64,000 bases of DNA from assembly GCF_007859915.1 (NCBI RefSeq), contig NZ_SJPM01000008.1, positions 268,508 to 332,507 on the forward strand. Direction: 5' to 3'. Under the pieces are notes generated by a model. The model was given only the letters and a program-made list of their open reading frames with translations, did no database searches and had not been told where the DNA came from. Source of the stretch: Neorhodopirellula pilleata. GTDB lineage: Bacteria > Planctomycetota > Planctomycetia > Pirellulales > Pirellulaceae. This document shows positions 58,559-64,000 of the stretch, piece after piece (position 1 is the stretch's first letter; each line of letters starts with the position of its first letter). A program made the position numbers and the translations under genes.

Positions 58559-60154
58559 ATGGATTACGGCCTCGCTAGTCTGCTGCCCCCCGCCGCTGCG
58601 ATCGTTTTGGCGCTCGCGACGCGGAGAGTGCTTTTGCCGTTGGCTTTGGGGATTTTGGTTGCGGCCGGACAATTGAGCGACGGGTCGGTCGTGAGCGACC
58701 GGCTTGTTAACGCAGGTAGCCTGTTCTTCATGGCGATCTATGAATCTGTTGTCGACACCGATCACTTGATGGTGCTGGCGTTCACGTTGACGCTCGGGGC
58801 GATGGTCGGTGTGATGGAAACGACAGGGACGATGCGGGCGGCGATCTCGATGATGGCATCGAAGGTGATCGACACCCGCGGTGGCCAAACCTTGATCGCC
58901 GTTACCGGACTGGCGGTATTCTTTGATGACTATGCCAATACGTTATTGGTCGGCGGAACGATGCGGACGACCGCCGACCGGCTCGGGATCTCGCGAGCCA
59001 AACTGGCTTATCTGGTCGATTCAACCGCCGCGCCCGTTGCCGGACTGGCGATCGTCAGCACATGGGTTGCGACCGAGATCAGCTACCTGCAATCCGGCAT
59101 CGATGCCTCGACCAGCGGTGTCGGACTGAACGCGTTCGAGTTTTTTATCGCTAGCATTCCGTATCGTTTCTATCCTTGGTTGGCCATCGGGTTGGTCTTC
59201 ATGATCGCGCGAACCGGACGCGACTTTGGCCCCATGCGACGGGAGGAATTGAAATCGCGTGAGGCATCTCGTCAATCAGTGAAGAAGCCTGATGCGGAAT
59301 CGTTCGCCTCGGCATCGTGTTGGCAAACGTTACTTTCCGCCACTTTGCCGGTGTTGATTTGTTTGTTCGCCGTACTTGCAACTTTGTTAGTGACTGGCAT
59401 GAGTTCGCTCGAACCGACCGACCTTCGATCAGATCGTCAACCGTCCGCCATGAACCTCATCCGGGACGCAGGCACCTTGATCGGTTCGGGCAATTCATAT
59501 CTAGCGTTGGTAATCGGCGGCACGACAGGGTTGTTCGCTTCGCTGGCGATCGGTGCAGGTTGGAGTCGCTGTGGTGGGCGAACGTTATTGCAGGGAGTTT
59601 GGAACGGTTGTGGGCAAATGATGCCGGCGATGGCGGTTTTGTGGTTGGCGTGGGCGTTGTCGGCGATGACCGATCGGCTCGACACCGGAGGATACTTGTC
59701 GAGTTTACTGACGGACCGCTTGGATCCACGATGGTTGCCCACGTGTGTGTTCGTTTTGGCCGGAGCGATCGCGTTTTCGACCGGAACGAGTTGGGGGACG
59801 ATGGCGATTTTGACGCCGATCGCCGTTGGGCTTGTTTTGGATATGCAATCAGCTGCCGGGGTCGTGTCGGTCGCCTCCGACCCGATCGCGTTGGCAACAT
59901 TTAGCAGCGTCCTCGCGGGAGCGATTTTCGGGGACCATTGCTCACCGATCTCCGACACGACAGTGCTGTCGAGCCGCGCGAGTGGTTGCGATCACGTCGT
60001 TCACGTGACCACACAAATGCCCTATGCGATCTTAGCTGGGTTTGCCTGTATCGTAACGGGAACCATTCCGATCGCCTTTGGGGTGCCCGTGTGGTTGTGC
60101 CTGATCGCGGGACTGGTGTTGATGTACGCCGTGTTGCGTCTGATTGGTGACTAG
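58559..60154 (+). CDS. NhaC-family Na+/H+ antiporter
   Basis: The ATG at 58559 gives 531 residues with about 12 membrane helices. Family signatures are FFDDYANTLLVGGTMR near residue 122, STAAPVAGLAIVSTW near 155, GTSWGTMAILTPIAVGL near 415 and GDHCSPISDTTVLSS near 460. These match NhaC-type exchangers, which move Na+ or malate/lactate with H+. An in-frame extension to 58463 is only the translation of the tandem repeat array. A role in pH and Na+ balance is likely in a saline habitat. The gene is followed by the 25-base-arm palindrome at 60180. Confidence 0.9.
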   Translation: MDYGLASLLPPAAAIVLALATRRVLLPLALGILVAAGQLSDGSVVSDRLVNAGSLFFMAIYESVVDTDHLMVLAFTLTLGAMVGVMETTGTMRAAISMMASKVIDTRGGQTLIAVTGLAVFFDDYANTLLVGGTMRTTADRLGISRAKLAYLVDSTAAPVAGLAIVSTWVATEISYLQSGIDASTSGVGLNAFEFFIASIPYRFYPWLAIGLVFMIARTGRDFGPMRREELKSREASRQSVKKPDAESFASASCWQTLLSATLPVLICLFAVLATLLVTGMSSLEPTDLRSDRQPSAMNLIRDAGTLIGSGNSYLALVIGGTTGLFASLAIGAGWSRCGGRTLLQGVWNGCGQMMPAMAVLWLAWALSAMTDRLDTGGYLSSLLTDRLDPRWLPTCVFVLAGAIAFSTGTSWGTMAILTPIAVGLVLDMQSAAGVVSVASDPIALATFSSVLAGAIFGDHCSPISDTTVLSSRASGCDHVVHVTTQMPYAILAGFACIVTGTIPIAFGVPVWLCLIAGLVLMYAVLRLIGD

Positions 60155-60179
60155 TAGTCTGGGACAGCTAAAAGTTAGG

Positions 60180-60235
60180 GTAGTGGATCTTGTTAAAGAT
60201 CCTGTAGCGGCAGGATCTTTAACAAGATCCACTAC
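60180..60235. repeat. Perfect palindrome with 25-bp arms
   Basis: The arms 60180-60204 and 60211-60235 are exact reverse complements (25 of 25) around the 6-base spacer TAGCGG. The same sequence begins the window at 1-18 in part. The exact pairing and the position 25 bases after the antiporter stop would allow a bidirectional RNA hairpin, although no T-run follows on the plus strand until 60247. Confidence 0.95.
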
Positions 60236-60362
60236 AGCCAACCTATTTTTTTGCTGTAACAGAACGCTATGTGGGTGAAGTCTCGTTTTGCCGTAACAAG
60301 TCGTAAGGGACTTTCCGACCTTCGGCGGGCAGTTTAGACTGGGCGTTCGCGACGGCGATACC

Positions 60363-60449
60363 GGATGGGTGTCCGAGTGGTCGAAGGATCCAGTCTTGAA
60401 AACTGGCGTAGGGGTAACTCTACCGTGGGTTCGAATCCCACCCCATCCG
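60363..60449 (+). tRNA. tRNA-Ser (UGA anticodon)
   Basis: A complete 87-base cloverleaf: 7-base acceptor stem GGATGGG/CCCATCC, an anticodon stem CCAGT/ACTGG with loop CTTGAAA giving anticodon TGA, a long variable arm typical of serine tRNAs, TTCGAAT in the T loop, and G as discriminator base. CCA is not encoded. It reads UCA codons (and others by wobble). It lies between the NhaC gene and the CobW-type gene. Confidence 0.97.
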
Positions 60450-60494
60450 CTCTTTTTCCTTATAACTTGAACCGACGCAGGGCAGGAATCCACG

Positions 60495-61595
60495 ATGTCC
60501 GAACCGATCCATTTCGTGATGCTCGGTGGGTTTCTTGGCGCGGGCAAGACGACATTGATTTCCAAATTGGCCAAGCGTTATCAGGCCGACGGCAAGCATG
60601 TGTGCGTCGTGACCAATGACCAAGCCGCCGGCCTCGTTGATACGCATCTGCTCCAGAGTCAAGGCATCGAGGTCAACGAAGTCGCCGGATCTTGTTTTTG
60701 CTGCAACTTCCATGGTCTCACCGACGCGATGACCGAGTTCGAAACGCGTCGTCGCCCAGACGTTATATTGGCTGAACCGGTTGGAAGTTGCACAGATTTG
60801 ATGGCGACCATCGCGATGCCACTGATGCAGCGGATGGGCGAACAATTCACTCACAGCCCGTACGCCGTCATCCTCAAGCCGAGCCACGGGCTGCGGATTC
60901 TGTCTGGGAGCGGAGGCGGCTTTTCGGCCAAAGCGGAATACATTTTTCGTAAACAGATCGAAGAAGCCGAAGTCGTTTTGATCAATCGAATCGACGAATT
61001 GACATCCGACCAAGTCGATGAATTGGCAGGTTATCTGGCCGAGCAGTATCCGGCCAAGCGTATCGTACGGGTTTCCGCCAAGACGGACGAGAATCTGGAT
61101 GAAGTGTATTCGATCGTCCAAAGTCGATCCGAAGCGCCCGCCGCGATGATGGAGGTCGACTACGACGTTTACGCCGAAGGCGAGGCTGAATTGGGATGGC
61201 TCAACGCATCACTGACTCTTGTCGCGACGAATCCCTACTCGCTTGATGAAATGACTATGTCGTTGGTTGAGCTGATTCGGAAAGCGCTGTTGTCCAAAGA
61301 TGCCGAGCCCGCACACTTGAAAGTGCTTTCGTCGACCGGCGGACACGTGAGCGTCGCCAATTTGGTCAGCAGTGAATCGCCCGCGATCCTATCGATGGAG
61401 TCAGGTGAATCAACGTCGCAAGCGAGCGTTATTGTTAACGCTCGAGTTTGCATGTCGCCGGATACGTTACGCCCGTTGGTGGAGGAGGTACTGGAACAGA
61501 TCGCTGATCGTTTCCATGCTGTGATGACAGTCGAGCGGATCGAAGCGTTTCGTCCAGGTCGGCCTGTACCGACCTATCGAGTAACGGCGAGCTAA
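60495..61595 (+). CDS. CobW/COG0523-family GTP-binding metal chaperone-like protein
   Basis: This G3E GTPase has the Walker A motif GFLGAGKTT at residues 12-20, a CxCC metal motif CFCC at 67-70 and a Rossmann-like G domain with EPVGSC near 95. The C-terminal half (about 225-366) is unlike the classical CobW_C domain and contains a long acidic segment. COG0523 proteins insert or traffic Zn2+, Co2+ or other metals into target enzymes, with GTP hydrolysis. The metal is not clear from sequence. The start at 60495 is 46 bases after the tRNA. Confidence 0.88.
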   Translation: MSEPIHFVMLGGFLGAGKTTLISKLAKRYQADGKHVCVVTNDQAAGLVDTHLLQSQGIEVNEVAGSCFCCNFHGLTDAMTEFETRRRPDVILAEPVGSCTDLMATIAMPLMQRMGEQFTHSPYAVILKPSHGLRILSGSGGGFSAKAEYIFRKQIEEAEVVLINRIDELTSDQVDELAGYLAEQYPAKRIVRVSAKTDENLDEVYSIVQSRSEAPAAMMEVDYDVYAEGEAELGWLNASLTLVATNPYSLDEMTMSLVELIRKALLSKDAEPAHLKVLSSTGGHVSVANLVSSESPAILSMESGESTSQASVIVNARVCMSPDTLRPLVEEVLEQIADRFHAVMTVERIEAFRPGRPVPTYRVTAS

Positions 61596-61704
61596 GCATC
61601 GCGTGAACATTAAGTGGTGGCGACTTTCAGTCGCCAAACCCTGAAACGTCGACTGAAAGTCGACGCCACGTTAAGAATCCATCACTTATTGTTCACGCGA
61701 TGCT
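61595..61704. repeat. Nested inverted repeats
   Basis: The outer arms are about 24 bases (61595 AGCATCGCGTGAACATTAAG and its partner ending at 61704, 22 of 24 matching). Inside, a second inverted repeat has GTGGCGACTTTCAGTCG against CGACTGAAAGTCGACGCCAC. It starts within the stop codon of the CobW-type gene and lies between convergent genes, so it could serve as a bidirectional transcript end. Confidence 0.8.
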
Positions 61705-61754
61705 AACGCATTTTTCCGCTGCATTCGTCGGGTAGCGAAACTCGAATTCTACCT

Positions 61755-62285
61755 TCACATCTCTCGGTCGATATCGGCAACGTGTCGTAAGAGTCGCTGC
61801 AATGTCGGCGAGACTCGGGTTTCATTTTGCGTTTCGCACTGTCGATGATTGATCCAAAACTCTCGGCCGTGAACGCCTGAGACGATCACTTCCAAAATCA
61901 CCGGTAAGGTTGAGTTCTTTTCGAGTGGCTTGATCAACAACCCATCGCCACCGAGCTTTTGGACGGCGCCTTCGACGTCGCGGTCATCAAGGCTTGTCAT
62001 CACCAAAACTGGAGTCGTAGCAATTCGCTGGTCTGGCGAATTTCGGATCCGTTGAAGCAATTCCAAGCCGGAGCATTGCGGCATCTCAATATCGGTAATC
62101 AACAGATCCACATCAAGGGACTGCAGACGTTCCCAGGCGACGTGGCCATCACTGGCCGATTCGCATTGGAGCCCGCAGTCGCGAAGCCAGCGCGAAAGCA
62201 CCCGATGGGTGGATCGCACGTCATCGGCGATGAGACAACGATTGGCACGGCGAGCGTCAGCCGTACGTGGTTGGGGCTCGGCCAT
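61755..62285 (-). CDS. Single-domain response regulator (CheY-like)
   Basis: The 176-residue protein is a receiver domain: acidic pair DD at 21-22, phospho-accepting Asp65 in LLITDIEMPQCSG, Thr in VLVMTSLDD and Lys in LLIKPLEK near 120. A short C-terminal tail (about 140-176) has no recognisable output domain. The start ATG at 62285 lies 24 bases after the stop of the DUF1328 gene, so both are likely transcribed together. The partner kinase is not in this neighbourhood. Confidence 0.92.
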   Translation of the reverse strand: MAEPQPRTADARRANRCLIADDVRSTHRVLSRWLRDCGLQCESASDGHVAWERLQSLDVDLLITDIEMPQCSGLELLQRIRNSPDQRIATTPVLVMTSLDDRDVEGAVQKLGGDGLLIKPLEKNSTLPVILEVIVSGVHGREFWINHRQCETQNETRVSPTLQRLLRHVADIDREM

Positions 62286-62309
62286 GAACGCGTTTCCTGT
62301 TTCCTAAGT

Positions 62310-62477
62310 CTAAACCGAACGACTGCGTCGACCGAAAATGAGACTAATCAGAAACAGGACGACAAACACGACGAATAGGATTTGAGCGATTGTGGAAGCT
62401 CCACCGGCGATCCCACCGAAGCCAAGGAGACCGGCGATCAGAGCGATAACGAAAAAGACGGCTGCCCAGTAAAGCAT
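62310..62477 (-). CDS. DUF1328 small membrane protein
   Basis: This 55-residue protein (YtjA/UPF0391 type) starts with MLYWAAVFFVIALIAGLLGF, then GGIAGGASTIAQ and a second helix ILFVVFVVLFLISLIF, ending in Arg-rich GRRSRSV. The full pattern is characteristic of the family, whose function is unknown but which often appears under stress control. AGGAA lies eight bases before the ATG. The receiver gene follows 24 bases downstream. It was found by reading the minus strand directly. Confidence 0.92.
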   Translation of the reverse strand: MLYWAAVFFVIALIAGLLGFGGIAGGASTIAQILFVVFVVLFLISLIFGRRSRSV

Positions 62478-62798
62478 TTTTTTATTCCTCGAAGAGTGGC
62501 ATTGGCGATCGCCGCATGCGATCGTCCGAACAACTCAAGGGGAATGCATTTCACATGCCAATGGCGTACAGAGAACCCTCAGAGAATAAAAAAAGCCCGG
62601 TCCTCCCCCCGAAGGACCGAGCTTGTTTTGTGGTACCGCGATCACTCGCTGGACCACTCATTCGTCCGACTCCCGTTAGTGCAAAGTGATTGGGATGATC
62701 GTTTTGTCGCAGACCGAAGCATCACCGGCTCCCGAGCGGTCGCGAACGATCATCCGAGGCACCTCGATCGAGGAGTCGAACGATGGATCGATGGATGT
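62478..62798. other. Gap between DUF1328 and the surface protein
   Basis: The 321-base gap holds a minus-strand terminator (62588-62622), which serves the surface protein gene, and the probable promoter of the DUF1328 gene (roughly 62478-62580), for which no clear -35/-10 pair is visible. No reading frame here looks real. Confidence 0.6.
62588..62622 (-). terminator. Rho-independent terminator, minus strand
   Basis: On the minus strand the stem GCTCGGTCC/GGACCGGGC with a 10-base loop is followed by TTTTTTT (62594-62588). It lies about 175 bases after the stop codon of the surface protein gene. Confidence 0.85.
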
Positions 62799-64000
62799 TT
62801 ACAAAATGCAGAGCTTATAGCTGAGGAACGGCACCAGCGCGAAATCATTCTCCGGTGCTGTGGTCCCGCCTGCACCGCCAACGATCACCTGGATCGTTTC
62901 GTTGGCTGCGTCAGCCGGGGTCGCCGAGGGGCCGGCCGTTTCCAGACCGTCGTTGAAGTACTCTGGCAAGGTCAGGCGTTGAACGTTGTAAGTCCCCGCA
63001 ATCAGGTCATCAAATTGATAGACACCATTGGCGTCGGTGGTGGTTCGACGTCCGGCGGCTCCGAGATCACCGCCGGTCAGTAACAATTCAATGCCCGCGA
63101 GCGGGTTATCCATGCCATTGAGGATGCCGTCATTGTTGAAGTCGCGGAAGATCGTTCCCGACAATTCATTGATGGCTTGGTCGATGGCAGTGGTTGCGGT
63201 AGCCGAGTTGTCGCTTGAGTTGGTTTCGGCGGTGCTTGTCGTAACATTGACGGTGTTGACCTGCGAGGCGATGGTGCCCGCGTTGACGCTCGCGACGATC
63301 GTAAATTGGAACGAACCTCCCGATGCGAGTGTTCCTCCGTTGACGGTCACGGTTTGTCCGGTTGCCGAGAGTGCCGCACCTCCGGGACCGACGCCGCTGA
63401 CAAACGTTACACCGGCAGGCAGCGTATCAACGGCGGTGACATTGGCCGCCGGGGACGGGCCATCATTGTTGACGATCACCGTGTAGGTCAATTGCGAACC
63501 TGCCTGAGCCGTCGCGATATCGACGCTCTTGCTGACCCTTACATTGGCTTGAGGCGTGACGGTAACGACGGCTGACGCTGAGTTATTGTTCGTATCGGTT
63601 TCACCAGCGGCAGTGACGAAAGAAACATTATTGGTCAGCGGACCGTTTGCATCATCATTCACCGAAGCGGTGATCGTGTAGGTTTGTGTTGCACCAGGTG
63701 CCAAGTCGAACGCGGGGAAAACTAACGTGCCATTGGTGTTGGTCGGAGTCACAGCGGCCCCCGCGGCCGTTGCGGACGTGAATGTCAACCCGGCAGGCAA
63801 AACATCTGTCAAGACCACGTTCGTGGCCCGAGAGGGACTCTGCCCGTTGTCCGCTTCGGTTCCGTCATCGTCGGTGTCGTGCGAAACCACGATCGTGTAG
63901 GTCACGTTGTCGAGTGGTCCGACGGTGGTGTTTCCGGTCACGGCCTTGCTAACGACCAAGTCGAATTGCGGTGTTAGGGTGATTGTGGCGGTGTCGGAAT
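62799..64000 (-). CDS. 3' part of a DUF11/SdrD-B surface protein (5' end outside window)
   Basis: The frame is open from the right edge, so the start is beyond the window; only about 400 residues are seen. They contain DUF11-type repeats (YTIVVSHD..., NVVLTDVLPAGLTF, then YTVIVNNDGPSPAANVTAVDTLPAGV) and an SdrD B-like domain (SGTIFRDFNNDGILNGMDNPLAGIELLLTG). The product ends in the unusual hydrophobic LVPFLSYKLCIL. Such proteins are large, secreted and probably adhesive or structural. A terminator follows at 62588-62622. Confidence 0.88.
   Translation of the reverse strand, partial: SDTATITLTPQFDLVVSKAVTGNTTVGPLDNVTYTIVVSHDTDDDGTEADNGQSPSRATNVVLTDVLPAGLTFTSATAAGAAVTPTNTNGTLVFPAFDLAPGATQTYTITASVNDDANGPLTNNVSFVTAAGETDTNNNSASAVVTVTPQANVRVSKSVDIATAQAGSQLTYTVIVNNDGPSPAANVTAVDTLPAGVTFVSGVGPGGAALSATGQTVTVNGGTLASGGSFQFTIVASVNAGTIASQVNTVNVTTSTAETNSSDNSATATTAIDQAINELSGTIFRDFNNDGILNGMDNPLAGIELLLTGGDLGAAGRRTTTDANGVYQFDDLIAGTYNVQRLTLPEYFNDGLETAGPSATPADAANETIQVIVGGAGGTTAPENDFALVPFLSYKLCIL

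Noticed and set aside
58382..58888. Minus-strand frame with repeated VGWVAATAKTRQ phrases
   Set aside because: The repeats are translation of the 48-bp tandem array, and the rest is opposite the NhaC-type antiporter.

Overview
The window looks like chromosomal DNA of a marine-type planctomycete, closest in character to Rhodopirellula and other Pirellulaceae. This rests on family content: a YTV-repeat cysteine-rich wall protein, a DUF1559 prepilin-like protein, a DUF1587/1592/1588/1585 cytochrome paired with a DUF1552 Tat protein, PQQ propeller proteins, an LEPR-xLL N-terminus and a TIGR02603-type heme domain. Genes are large and both strands are used. Ribosome-binding sites are often weak, and the short gaps between genes are rich in dispersed palindromes. 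No phage, transposase, CRISPR array or rRNA was seen.

Layout. 0.07-10 kb: a large hypothetical protein, an HExxH lipoprotein overlapping a probable outer-membrane barrel gene, trpD between two related palindromic elements, a nucleoside hydrolase, and a PQQ propeller/MFS pair. 10-21 kb: an orphan DevC-like permease whose N-terminus is encoded by a hexamer repeat, a Na+/H+ antiporter between two related palindromes, a secreted phosphoesterase with a LamG-like domain, the DUF1592/DUF1552/ankyrin operon, and an MgtC-like protein. 21-27 kb: a compact caa3 cytochrome oxidase operon (subunit II with cytochrome c, a fused subunit I-III, a small membrane protein, CtaG, a triheme cytochrome). 27-30 kb: an 1101-residue multidomain cytochrome/propeller protein.

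30.6-38.8 kb is the most striking part: an H-NOX gas sensor, two histidine kinases, an HDOD response regulator, a response regulator with a degenerate HD-GYP domain, a protein of unknown function and an FHA-GGDEF protein, all on one strand and mostly overlapping or closely spaced. The order suggests NO (or redox) sensing passed by phosphotransfer to c-di-GMP control.

39-53 kb: the YTV wall protein, the redox repressor Rex, a DUF1559 pseudopilin, a small lipoprotein and a heptaheme cytochrome with TPRs, an SNF2 helicase followed by a SWIM protein with a histone-H1-like tail, and an LEPR-xLL sugar-dehydrogenase-like protein. 53-64 kb: aceE-aceF, a GT2 glycosyltransferase, an NhaC-type antiporter, tRNA-Ser(UGA), a CobW-type GTPase, a receiver protein downstream of a DUF1328 membrane peptide, and the 3' part of a DUF11/SdrD-B surface protein that runs off the right edge.

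Respiration and redox recur as themes (caa3 oxidase, several multiheme cytochromes, Rex, H-NOX, pyruvate dehydrogenase). Joint regulation of these genes is an inference only.
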